The notes: a model not told the origin generated them from the sequence alone. A stretch of 6,314 nt of DNA from RGIG2041 sp045546315 (GCA_045546315.1 JAZQCN010000150.1:1-6314); one strand, 5' to 3'. Positions 1-6,166 are shown, counted from the first letter of the stretch. Program-made: numbers and translations.

Positions 1-284
1 GACGGGAACTCTGTCTCATCTTCTTCTAAATTTTCTTCACACCAAGTTGCAAAATAAGGTGTTTGTACTACAAGATTAAATATCAATTCGCAAAAATCTA
101 GACGAGAAATATTAGTTTTAAATTCATACTCTTTTTCACTATTTAAAAGATAGGTATTAAAAGCTCTATCGATGCTTTCTTTTGCCCAATCACTACAATT
201 ATACTCGCTATTTGTATCTGCACAAACTGCAAATGATGAGCAAATTAATACTAAAACTATAACAAATGCTAATGTTTTTTTCAT
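1..284 (-). CDS. Secreted protein with S-layer-homology-like repeat (5' part only)
   Basis: An open frame starts with ATG at 284 and runs off the left edge with no stop after 94 codons. A good ribosome binding site (AGAAGG) lies 8 bases upstream of the ATG. The first 22 residues form a signal peptide: MKKT, a hydrophobic core LAFVIVLVLI, and a likely cleavage site after V-C-A. C15 lacks the small residue before it that a lipobox needs. Residues about 30-72 resemble an SLH repeat: S-D-W-A-K-x-x-I-x-x-A (31-41), then L-L, then I-S-R-x-x-F-C-E-L (59-67). Such repeats bind pyruvylated cell-wall polymers in other Bacillota, so a wall-attached or extracytoplasmic protein is inferred. The C-terminal part lies outside the window, so the effector domain is unknown. 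The gene is AT-rich and uses many TTA, AAT and ATA codons, unlike the hydrogenase genes. The SLH call rests on pattern recognition only. Confidence 0.7.
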   Translation of the reverse strand, partial: MKKTLAFVIVLVLICSSFAVCADTNSEYNCSDWAKESIDRAFNTYLLNSEKEYEFKTNISRLDFCELIFNLVVQTPYFATWCEENLEEDETEFP

Positions 285-313
285 AAAATATACCTTCTTT
301 CTGCAGTATTTAA

Positions 314-344
314 AATATTGCGACAAAATTCTTACTCTTGTCAA
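314..344 (-). promoter_or_regulatory. Candidate promoter for the SLH-like gene
   Basis: On the minus strand a perfect -35 hexamer TTGACA (339-344) is followed after 19 bases by AATATT (314-319), which matches TATAAT at 4 of 6 positions. It lies 30 to 60 bases upstream of the ATG at 284, in the gap after the lipoprotein gene. The 19-base spacing is long and the -10 is weak. TTGACA lies inside a short inverted repeat (TCTTG-A-CAAGA, 336-346). The call is plausible but uncertain. Confidence 0.4.
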
Positions 345-364
345 GACAGGACTAAAAAAATCCC

Positions 365-973
365 CTACTTTGAAAACGCATCCTTATTATCAAGAATAAA
401 TTGATAATTTAATGCGACTAAATCCTCTTCATAGGCATAGAAAGCACTGTCGCAGGTATCAAGGATTTCTTCAATTCGCTCCTCTTCTACTTCATCCTCC
501 GGCACCAAAACATCTTCTCTTTCATCTCTGTCGAGCGGTACTGTATCGCCGTATATACTGACTGCTTTTTTGCAGATTTCCGCGGTTTTCACTGCCCCTA
601 TTTTTTCAAATGCTGAAACGATTTCATTTGCAAACTTACCGCTTGAGTTATAGAAAAACTGTGCAAAGCCGCCATTGTTGACTTCCATTTCCAATGCCTG
701 CGTAATATAAAAAACACGCTGCGCATCGTTAAGCGCTTCCATATGATCGCCGTAGGCGCATTTTTTTGCTATGTAGCGGTCCATTTCTATAACAAAGCTC
801 GCTTTATCTTCTATCTGCCAAATTGCATCTATGCTTTGTATTTCATCGCTTGGCGGTTCAATTTCATTAACATAAGTTTGCATTGCCGAATCTCCTCGTT
901 TGCGCGCACAACTCGCTAAAAGCAAGACCGCAACTAAAGCCAACAGCAATATCATTCCCATTTTCCCCTGCAT
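365..973 (-). CDS. Lipoprotein with DUF4375 (DMP19-like) domain
   Basis: The predicted product is a 202-residue protein with a lipoprotein signal: a hydrophobic stretch at residues 7-19, then the lipobox L-A-S-C with Cys22 as the lipidation site, then R-K-R. It should be anchored to the outer face of the cytoplasmic membrane. The middle (about 48-143) looks like DUF4375: L-N-D-A-Q-R-V-F-Y followed by V-N-N-G-G-F-A-Q-F-F-Y-N-S-S-G (98-112), the signature stretch of that family. A strongly acidic segment follows (about 148-171). The biochemical role of the family is not established to my knowledge. The ATG at 973 is chosen because the GTG at 982 overlaps the ribosome binding site, while 973 sits 8 bases after AAGGGAG. 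The gene has its own promoter and follows the hydrogenase terminator, so it is probably not part of that operon. No hairpin terminator is seen after its stop. Confidence 0.8.
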   Translation of the reverse strand: MQGKMGMILLLALVAVLLLASCARKRGDSAMQTYVNEIEPPSDEIQSIDAIWQIEDKASFVIEMDRYIAKKCAYGDHMEALNDAQRVFYITQALEMEVNNGGFAQFFYNSSGKFANEIVSAFEKIGAVKTAEICKKAVSIYGDTVPLDRDEREDVLVPEDEVEEERIEEILDTCDSAFYAYEEDLVALNYQFILDNKDAFSK

Positions 974-981
974 ACAAAGCA

Positions 982-988
982 CTCCCTT
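982..988 (-). promoter_or_regulatory. Ribosome binding site that decides the lipoprotein start
   Basis: AAGGGAG on the minus strand ends 8 bases before the ATG at 973. The upstream GTG at 982 begins with the last G of this motif and so cannot use it. This favours the shorter 202-residue product, in which the hydrophobic signal segment comes after only a few residues. Confidence 0.75.
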
Positions 989-999
989 CTTTCAAATAA

Positions 1000-1028
1000 A
1001 GTATATCACAAGATGCTTTACTGTTCAA
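1000..1028 (-). promoter_or_regulatory. Sigma-A type promoter of the lipoprotein gene
   Basis: The minus strand carries TTGAAC (1023-1028; 4 of 6 to TTGACA), then exactly 17 bases, then TATACT (1000-1005; 5 of 6 to TATAAT). Transcription would start near 993, giving a leader of about 20 bases with the AAGGGAG site. It lies directly beyond the hydrogenase terminator, which supports separate expression of the lipoprotein gene. Confidence 0.65.
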
Positions 1029-1034
1029 TACTGC

Positions 1035-1071
1035 AAACAAAAAGAGTCGGAAACTTTCGTTTCCGACTCTT
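1035..1071 (-). terminator. Intrinsic terminator of the hydrogenase operon
   Basis: A perfect 13-bp inverted repeat (1042-1054 and 1059-1071, with AAGAGTCGGAAAC as the left arm) has a 4-base loop. On the minus strand it is followed by a T-rich tail (TTTGTTT), and it starts 12 bases after the hydA stop codon. On the plus strand the bases after the stem are not T-rich, so termination should work only in the operon direction. Confidence 0.9.
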
Positions 1072-1083
1072 GTCAAATTAAGA

Positions 1084-2826
1084 TTAGAATAAATCTCTCT
1101 TTGTGTAGTGTGTGTGCAGGTACTTGTGTGCCTTATGGGAACCCGGCTTCTCGAAGTACTCATCGTAGAGCATCTTAATTACCGGATTTTCATGGGACTT
1201 ACGGATTGCAGACTTGCTGTCTTCCGTATAGAGTGCCTTTGCACGCTCAGCCTTAATGTCAACATCCATCTGCGCCTTTGCAGATACGATCGGCTGACCG
1301 CCACCGGTTACACAACCGCCCGGGCAAGCCATGATTTCGATGAAGTCATAGCTTTCTTCACCTGCACGAACAGCATCGAGGAGCTTTCTTGCATTGCCGA
1401 GACCGTGTGCTACAGCAGCCTTAATCTTAATACCTTCGATGTCTACCTCTGCACGCTTGATACCGTCGGTACCGCGAACGATGTGGTAGTTATCTTCCGG
1501 CAGGGACTTGCCTGTCAGCACTTCTGCAACTGTTCTGAGTGCAGCTTCCATAACACCGCCGGTTGCACCGAAGATTACGCCTGCGCCCGTTGCTTCGCCG
1601 AACGGATTGTCGAACTGCTCATCCGGAAGGTTTGCAAAATCGAGACCTGCCTGCTTAATCATACGAGCCAGCTCGCGTGTGGTTAAAACATAATCTACAT
1701 CCTGGAAGCCATCGTTACCGAGCTCGTCGCGCTGTGCTTCGAACTTCTTCGCTGTACACGGCATAATCGAAACAGTTACGATGCTTGCCGGGTCAATGCC
1801 TTCCTTTTCAGCGTAGTAGGACTTAATAACGGCACCGAACATCTCGTGCGGAGATTTTGCACTGGAGAGATTGTCCAGGAAATCCGGGAAGTTATGCTCG
1901 CAGAACTTTACCCAACCCGGGCTACAGGAGGTGATTACCGGCAGCTTGCCGCCATTTTTAATTCTGTCGATTACCTCTGTGCCCTCTTCCATAATGGTGA
2001 GGTCAGCAGCGGTGTCTGTATCAAATACCTTTGTGAAGCCGAGGCGACGGAGCGCAGCTACCATCTTGCCTGTGCAAGGTGTGCCCATTTCCATGCCGAA
2101 CTCTTCACCGAGCGCTGCACGAACAGCCGGAGCTGTCTGAACAACGACATGCTTTGTTTCATCAGCGATTGCATCCCATACCGGCTTGATTGCATCCTTT
2201 TCATAGAGCGCACCAACCGGGCAAGCTGCGATACACTGACCGCAGTTTACGCAGGCAACTTCGTTTAAGGACTTATCGAATGCACAGCCGATATTTGTGT
2301 TGATACCGCGCTCTTTTGCATCGATAACGCCAACTGTCTGCACATTCTTACATACAGCGATACAACGACGGCAAAGCACGCACTTGTTGTTGTCGCGTAC
2401 GATAGACGGGGACAAATCGTCGATTGCGTATACAATCGGCTCTTCTGTCTCATAAGACAGCTCTGTTACATTTAATTCCTCAGCGAGGTTCTGCAGTTCG
2501 CAGTTTCTGTTTCTTACACAGGTGAGACACTTCTTCTCGTGGTTAGAGAGAATGAGCTCGAGTGTAACTCTTCTTGCTTCACGCACCTTTGCGGTGTTTG
2601 TGAATACTTCCATACCCTCGTTAATCGGGTATACGCAAGCTGCCTGCAGGCTTCTTGCGCCCTTAATTTCTACAACGCACATTCTGCATGCGCCAATTTG
2701 GTTTACATCCTTTAAATAGCAAAGTGTCGGGATATCGATGTTTGCAAGTCTTGCTGCCTCCAAAATCGTAGAGCCTTTCGGAGCGCTGACATCCAGACCG
2801 TTAATTTTAATATTAACCATTTCCAT
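1084..2826 (-). CDS. hydA: [FeFe]-hydrogenase catalytic subunit HydA (HndD type)
   Basis: This 580-residue catalytic subunit reduces protons or oxidises H2 in the cytoplasm. The N-terminal [2Fe-2S] domain has C36, C47, C50 and C64. The His-ligated cluster motif follows (H96, C100, C103, C109), then two [4Fe-4S] sites (C149/152/155/159 and C192/195/198/202). The H-cluster domain covers about 225-575: L1 is T-S-C301-S302-P-G-W, L2 is M-P-C357-T-A-K-K-F-E, and L3 is E-I-M-A-C501-P-G-G-C505-V-T-G-G-G-Q-P. The C-terminus has the small-subunit-like stretch ending A-H-K-Y-L-H-T-H-Y. Its length fits HndD and the M3 class of multimeric enzymes; it lacks the extra C-terminal cluster domain of Thermotoga HydA. 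L1 has serine where the classical enzymes have the second cysteine. The ATG at 2826 lies 10 bases after AAAGGAG; a second ATG six bases on is too far from that site. It is the last gene of the operon, 22 bases after hydB. Confidence 0.97.
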   Translation of the reverse strand: MEMVNIKINGLDVSAPKGSTILEAARLANIDIPTLCYLKDVNQIGACRMCVVEIKGARSLQAACVYPINEGMEVFTNTAKVREARRVTLELILSNHEKKCLTCVRNRNCELQNLAEELNVTELSYETEEPIVYAIDDLSPSIVRDNNKCVLCRRCIAVCKNVQTVGVIDAKERGINTNIGCAFDKSLNEVACVNCGQCIAACPVGALYEKDAIKPVWDAIADETKHVVVQTAPAVRAALGEEFGMEMGTPCTGKMVAALRRLGFTKVFDTDTAADLTIMEEGTEVIDRIKNGGKLPVITSCSPGWVKFCEHNFPDFLDNLSSAKSPHEMFGAVIKSYYAEKEGIDPASIVTVSIMPCTAKKFEAQRDELGNDGFQDVDYVLTTRELARMIKQAGLDFANLPDEQFDNPFGEATGAGVIFGATGGVMEAALRTVAEVLTGKSLPEDNYHIVRGTDGIKRAEVDIEGIKIKAAVAHGLGNARKLLDAVRAGEESYDFIEIMACPGGCVTGGGQPIVSAKAQMDVDIKAERAKALYTEDSKSAIRKSHENPVIKMLYDEYFEKPGSHKAHKYLHTHYTKRDLF

Positions 2827-2848
2827 TTTATCTTTTCTCCTTTCAGGC

Positions 2849-4645
2849 TTATTTCGAAATTGCTTTGAAGCGGCACTTAGATTCGCACAGACCGCACTTT
2901 ACGCACTTGTCTGTATCGATAACGAACGGCTTCTTGATCTCGCCGGTGATTGCGCCAACCGGGCAGTTCTTTGCACACAGGCTACAGCCTACGCACTTCT
3001 CCGGATCAATCTTGTACATAAGAAGATCCTTACATACGCCTGCCGGACACTTCTTGTCAACAACATGCGCAACATACTCATCTCTGAAGTAACGCAGTGT
3101 GCTCAAAATCGGGTTCGGTGCTGTCTGACCGAGACCGCAGAGTGCGGATTCCTTGATGTTGTAGCAAAGCTTTTCCAGTCTGTCGATGTCCTCAAGTGTA
3201 CCCTTACCGCTTGTAATCTTGTTGAGGATTTCAAGCATTCTCTTTGTACCGATACGGCACGGCGAGCACTTACCGCAGGACTCGTCAACGGTGAACTCCA
3301 GGAAGAACTTCGCGATATCTACCATACAGGTATCCTCGTCCATAACGATGAGACCGCCGGAACCCATCATGGAGCCAATGCTCAACAGAGAGTCGTAGTC
3401 GATCTGCGTATCGATTAAGGATGCCGGGATACAACCGCCGGACGGACCACCGGTCTGTGCAGCCTTAAACTTCTTGCCGTTCGGGATACCGCCGCCGATT
3501 TCTTCAACGATTTCGCGCAGTGTTGTACCCATCGGAACTTCTACAAGACCTGTGTTATGAATCTTACCGCCGAGCGCGAATACCTTTGTACCCTTACTCT
3601 TCTCGGTACCGATGCCCTTGAACCATTCAACACCGTTGTTGATGATTACCGGGATATTTGCATAGGTTTCAACATTATTTAATACGGTCGGCTTGCCGAA
3701 CAGACCCTTCACTGCCGGGAACGGCGGACGGCATCTCGGCTCACCGCGCTTACCTTCGATAGAGGTCATAAGCGCTGTTTCTTCACCGCATACGAATGCG
3801 CCTGCACCCAGACGAATGTCTAAGTCGAAGCTAAAGTCTGTGCCGAAAATGTTTTTACCCAAAAGGCCCATCTCGCGCGCCTGCTTAATAGCGATAGACA
3901 AACGCTGTACTGCGATCGGGTACTCAGCACGAATGTAAACATAACCCTGATTTGCGCCGATTGCGTAACCGGCGATAGCCATAGCTTCGATTACGGAGTG
4001 CGGGTCACCCTCCAAGATACTTCTGTCCATGAATGCGCCCGGGTCACCCTCGTCGGCGTTACAGCAAACATACTTCTGATCGGACTCAGAAGCTGCTGCA
4101 AACTTCCACTTCAAACCTGTCGGGAAGCCTGCACCGCCACGGCCACGGAGACCTGCATCAATCATAAGGTCAATCAGTTCCTGCGGCTTCATCTCGGTTA
4201 ATACCTTACCGAGTGCCTTATAACCGTCAAATGCGATATACTCTTCAATCTTTTCCGGATTGATAACACCGCAGTTACGCAGTGCAACACGCATCTGCTT
4301 TTTGTAGAAGTTAACTTCGTTTAAGGACTTGATATCATCGCTGCCCTCTTCAACTGTTTCGGAATAGAGCAGGCGCTTAACGATTCTGCCCTTTACGAGA
4401 TGCTCTTTTACGATTTCTTCTACATCCTCCGGCTGTACCATGCTGTAGAAAGCACCTTCCGGATAAACGACCATAATCGGGCCGAGTGCGCAAAGACCGA
4501 AACAACCGGTCTTTACAACCATTACTTCTTTATCAATGCCGTTTGCTGCAAGCTGCTTTTCAAGCTCATCGATAATCTTCTGCGAGCCGGAAGAAGTACA
4601 GCCTGTACCGCCGCAAACGAGCACATGGCTTCTGTATAAATCCAT
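2849..4645 (-). CDS. hydB: NuoF-like FMN/NAD(P)H subunit HydB (HndC type)
   Basis: This 598-residue flavoprotein subunit oxidises or reduces NAD(P)(H) and is the likely centre of electron bifurcation. Residues 1-90 form a thioredoxin-fold [2Fe-2S] domain with C11, C16, C48 and C52. The NuoF core follows: G-R-G-G-A-G-F-P-T-G-L-K-W (168-180) and A-D-E-G-D-P-G-A-F (197-205), which build the FMN and NADH pockets, then G-A-G-A-F-V-C-G-E-E-T-A-L (280-292). An SLBB-like region lies at about 360-410. The N3-type [4Fe-4S] site is C457, C460, C463 and C503. The C-terminus carries two ferredoxin [4Fe-4S] motifs, C551/554/557/561 and C581/584/587/591. Its ATG follows GGGAGG by 8 bases, and that site overlaps the hndB stop region (14-base gap). 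The architecture matches HndC and Thermotoga HydB rather than respiratory NuoF. Whether NAD or NADP is preferred cannot be told from the sequence. Confidence 0.96.
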   Translation of the reverse strand: MDLYRSHVLVCGGTGCTSSGSQKIIDELEKQLAANGIDKEVMVVKTGCFGLCALGPIMVVYPEGAFYSMVQPEDVEEIVKEHLVKGRIVKRLLYSETVEEGSDDIKSLNEVNFYKKQMRVALRNCGVINPEKIEEYIAFDGYKALGKVLTEMKPQELIDLMIDAGLRGRGGAGFPTGLKWKFAAASESDQKYVCCNADEGDPGAFMDRSILEGDPHSVIEAMAIAGYAIGANQGYVYIRAEYPIAVQRLSIAIKQAREMGLLGKNIFGTDFSFDLDIRLGAGAFVCGEETALMTSIEGKRGEPRCRPPFPAVKGLFGKPTVLNNVETYANIPVIINNGVEWFKGIGTEKSKGTKVFALGGKIHNTGLVEVPMGTTLREIVEEIGGGIPNGKKFKAAQTGGPSGGCIPASLIDTQIDYDSLLSIGSMMGSGGLIVMDEDTCMVDIAKFFLEFTVDESCGKCSPCRIGTKRMLEILNKITSGKGTLEDIDRLEKLCYNIKESALCGLGQTAPNPILSTLRYFRDEYVAHVVDKKCPAGVCKDLLMYKIDPEKCVGCSLCAKNCPVGAITGEIKKPFVIDTDKCVKCGLCESKCRFKAISK

Positions 4646-4659
4646 TTGTATATCCTCCC

Positions 4660-5031
4660 TTATTTATCAATCTCACCGATTGTATACTCTTTTACAACCT
4701 TGCCGTTTACAACATGGTCAGCTACAATCTTTGCTACCTGCTCCGGTGTAACCTTGCCGTAGGTTACCTTTTCCTGACCCGGAAGATATACTTCAACAAT
4801 CGGCTCTAAGCGGCAAAGGCCGATGCAGCCGGTCTGTACAACCGCTACATTTTCAAGCTTTCTCTTGTTTACTTCTTCTAAAAATGCGCTGAGCACCGGG
4901 CGTGCGCCTGCAGCAATACCGCAGGTTGCCATACCAACAACGATTCGAACGCCGTCCTGGTCGTCGTTTCTCATGTGAATCTGAGAAAGAGCCTGTTCTC
5001 TCAGCTTTGCGAGTTCAGCTAAAGATTTCAT
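4660..5031 (-). CDS. hndB: HndB-like thioredoxin-fold [2Fe-2S] ferredoxin-type subunit
   Basis: This small subunit (123 residues from the ATG at 5031) is placed as in HndABCD operons. In 125-residue numbering (ATG at 5037) it has an N-terminal helix, the motif G-M-A-T-C39-G-I-A-A-G-A-R, then T-G-C71-I-G-L-C75-R-L-E-P. This is the thioredoxin-like ferredoxin pattern seen at the HydB N-terminus and in HydC. However, only three of the four expected cysteines are present: position 44 is glycine, where HydB has C16 and HydC has C94. I recall the same C-G-I-A-A-G-A motif in many HndB relatives, so it is probably a family trait. The partner is presumably HydB/HydA, and whether it carries a stable cluster is open. 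The start at 5031 is preferred because it lies 9 bases from GGAGG, against 3 bases for the ATG at 5037, which would overlap the preceding stop as ATGA. Confidence 0.9.
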   Translation of the reverse strand: MKSLAELAKLREQALSQIHMRNDDQDGVRIVVGMATCGIAAGARPVLSAFLEEVNKRKLENVAVVQTGCIGLCRLEPIVEVYLPGQEKVTYGKVTPEQVAKIVADHVVNGKVVKEYTIGEIDK

Positions 5032-5033
5032 AA

Positions 5034-5585
5034 TCATTTACCTCCATATAATTCTTCAACGCCGTCCTGCAGGCAAGAAGAAATCCATTCAAGAATTTCC
5101 GGTCGGTCTAATCCGACCTCCTCACCCAATACAGAACGAATCTGTTTTGTATCAAAGATAAATTCGTTTTCTTCCACATTATGCTTATAGCAAAAATCCA
5201 AGCCGGGATTGCCCTGCACCAAAATAAACATCACCGAGGCAATGTCGCCTAAGGGCTGGCGGTCGATGTGACTATAGCCGAAGGTGGCTGTCACACGCGT
5301 TCCCTTCCCGAGCGCGCTTTCGATTTCAAAGCTGCCCCCCGTCTCCTCAGCCGCTTCTTTAAAAAGCGGAATACCGAGACCGACTCTGCGCGTTGTGCGC
5401 GTTGTGGCAAACGGGCTGATGACCTCCGCTAAGAAGTCCTCGCTCATACCCTTGCCGTCGTCAGCAATGACAATCGTCAGCTCATCCTCTGCCGGCTGCT
5501 CTGAAATTTCAACCGAAATGTTCTTTGCATTGGCAGAAATGGAATTTTGTACAATATCCAAAATGTGTAACGACAACTCTCTCAT
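5034..5585 (-). CDS. Histidine-kinase-like ATPase (HATPase_c) within the hydrogenase operon
   Basis: This 183-residue protein has an ATP-binding GHKL fold but no phosphoacceptor helix, sensor domain or membrane segment. The N-box is H-I-L-D-I-V-Q-N14-S-I-S-A-N-A. The G1 box is D42-D-G-K-G-M47. The F-box region is S-P-F59-A-T-T-R, directly followed by V-G-L-G (68-71) with a very short ATP lid, and the G2 box is G-K-G-T-R (93-97). Residues about 104-183 form a separate C-terminal part I cannot assign. Similar ATPase genes sit between the NuoE-like and HndB-like genes in other clostridial hydrogenase operons; a kinase-like ORF in the Acetobacterium woodii hyd cluster is, as I recall, comparable. 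No clear ribosome binding site precedes its ATG, which is one base after the hydC stop (TAAGATG), so translation is probably coupled. ATP binding is well supported; whether it is a kinase, an anti-sigma-like factor or an assembly factor is unknown. Confidence 0.88.
   Translation of the reverse strand: MRELSLHILDIVQNSISANAKNISVEISEQPAEDELTIVIADDGKGMSEDFLAEVISPFATTRTTRRVGLGIPLFKEAAEETGGSFEIESALGKGTRVTATFGYSHIDRQPLGDIASVMFILVQGNPGLDFCYKHNVEENEFIFDTKQIRSVLGEEVGLDRPEILEWISSCLQDGVEELYGGK
5041..5045 (-). promoter_or_regulatory. Ribosome binding site for hndB, inside the end of the ATPase gene
   Basis: GGAGG on the minus strand lies within the last codons of the ATPase gene. It is 3 bases from the ATG at 5037 and 9 bases from the ATG at 5031, so the second start fits normal spacing better. 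The tight layout suggests translational coupling between the two genes. Confidence 0.65.
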
Positions 5586-5586
5586 C

Positions 5587-6078
5587 TTATTTGTATCTGT
5601 TAATGATGTCTTCTACATCATCTACGCTCAAACGACCGTATACATCGTCATTAACGGTGAATACCGGCGCGAGACCGCAAGCACCGATGCATCTTGTTGC
5701 ATCCAAAGAGAACTTACCGTCCTCCGAGCACTCGCCAACCTCAACATTGATCAGCTGCTTAATCTTATCCAAAATATCGCCCGAGCCCTTTACATAGCAA
5801 GCTGTACCTAAGCATACAGCCACCTTGTACTCACCCTTCGGGTAGAGCGAAAACTGCGTGTAGAATGTAACTACACCGTAAATCTCTGCCATCGAAAAGC
5901 CGCCCTTTTCAGCGATAATCTGCTGTACTTCAATCGGCAGGTAACCGTAGATTTCCTGAGCTTCCTGCAGAATCGGCATCAGCGCACCCTGCTGACCGGC
6001 GTGGTTTTCAATGACCTTCAAGAGCTGCTCTTCCTGCTCTTTCGTGCCCTTAAAAGCACTTACCTTTTTTGCGTCCAT
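5587..6078 (-). CDS. hydC: NuoE-like [2Fe-2S] subunit HydC (HndA type)
   Basis: This 163-residue subunit belongs to the 24-kDa/NuoE family. An N-terminal helical bundle (about 12-80) contains L-M-P-I-L-Q-E-A-Q-E-I-Y-G-Y-L-P and the conserved I-Y-G-V-V-T-F-Y-T-Q-F. A thioredoxin-fold [2Fe-2S] domain follows, with C89 and C94 (C-L-G-T-A-C) and C130 and C134 (C-I-G-A-C-G-L-A-P). It passes electrons between the HydB flavin/cluster system and its partners, and it works as a soluble cytoplasmic subunit. The length is normal for NuoE/HndA. It is the first gene of the operon, downstream of two candidate promoters and a Rex operator. Its ATG follows a strong AGGAGG (6086-6091) by 7 bases. C117 lies outside the cluster motif and has no obvious role. 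Confidence 0.96.
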   Translation of the reverse strand: MDAKKVSAFKGTKEQEEQLLKVIENHAGQQGALMPILQEAQEIYGYLPIEVQQIIAEKGGFSMAEIYGVVTFYTQFSLYPKGEYKVAVCLGTACYVKGSGDILDKIKQLINVEVGECSEDGKFSLDATRCIGACGLAPVFTVNDDVYGRLSVDDVEDIINRYK

Positions 6079-6114
6079 TGTGCAACCTCCTGTACTCCTA
6101 ATGGTTTTTTAAAC

Positions 6115-6139
6115 TGTTAAATTCGTTAAGAATTTAACA
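6115..6139. repeat. 25-bp perfect palindrome in the hydC leader
   Basis: Arms of 10 bases (TGTTAAATTC at 6115-6124 and GAATTTAACA at 6130-6139) flank a 5-base centre GTTAA. It shares 17 bases with the Rex operator but is centred about 4.5 bases away, so the two symmetries are nested. No T tract follows on the minus strand, so it is not a typical terminator. It could be an extended operator or a weak leader hairpin. Confidence 0.85.
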
Positions 6140-6140
6140 A
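6123..6140. promoter_or_regulatory. Rex operator upstream of hydC
   Basis: The plus strand reads TCGTTAAGAATTTAACAA, which matches the clostridial Rex consensus TTGTTAANNNNTTAACAA at 13 of 14 defined positions. It lies just downstream of the two candidate -10 elements and 44 bases before the hydC start, a position where bound protein would block transcription. Rex binds DNA when NADH is low relative to NAD+, and releases it when NADH rises. That fits an operon whose product uses NADH to make H2. The site is seen in the sequence; the regulation is inferred. Confidence 0.75.
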
Positions 6141-6146
6141 TCACAT

Positions 6147-6155
6147 ACTATAACA
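6147..6155 (-). promoter_or_regulatory. Candidate second extended -10 promoter of the hyd operon
   Basis: TG-T-TATAGT on the minus strand (TG at 6154-6155, TATAGT at 6147-6152) matches the extended -10 pattern with one mismatch in the hexamer. No recognisable -35 lies 17 bases upstream. Transcription would start near 6140, at the edge of the Rex operator. Confidence 0.4.
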
Positions 6156-6166
6156 TAGCAATTAAC

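Noticed and set aside
336..346. Inverted repeat TCTTG-A-CAAGA over the TTGACA hexamer as an operator
   Set aside because: Only 5-bp arms in AT-rich DNA; it could easily occur by chance.
172..399. A plus-strand open frame opposite the SLH-like gene
   Set aside because: The minus strand here has a signal peptide, an SLH pattern and a good ribosome binding site; the plus frame has none.
867..1163. A minus-strand open frame across the hydA end, the terminator and the lipoprotein start
   Set aside because: It reads through a strong terminator and a promoter and overlaps two supported genes in another frame.
1108..1686. A 192-codon open frame on the plus strand, antisense to hydA
   Set aside because: It mirrors the conserved H-cluster coding region; the cysteine-rich, low-complexity translation looks like a shadow frame.
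2738..3418. A 226-codon open frame on the plus strand, antisense to hydA and hydB
   Set aside because: It lies opposite two genes with complete cluster motifs, has no family resemblance or ribosome binding site, and is explained by their codon bias.
5284..5811. A plus-strand open frame opposite the ATPase and hydC genes
   Set aside because: It spans the junction of two well-supported minus-strand genes and has no ribosome binding site or recognisable motif.
6079..6160. A possible riboswitch or leader peptide in the hydC leader
   Set aside because: The leader is short, AT-rich and explained by the operator and palindrome; no conserved aptamer pattern or small open frame with its own ribosome binding site is visible.
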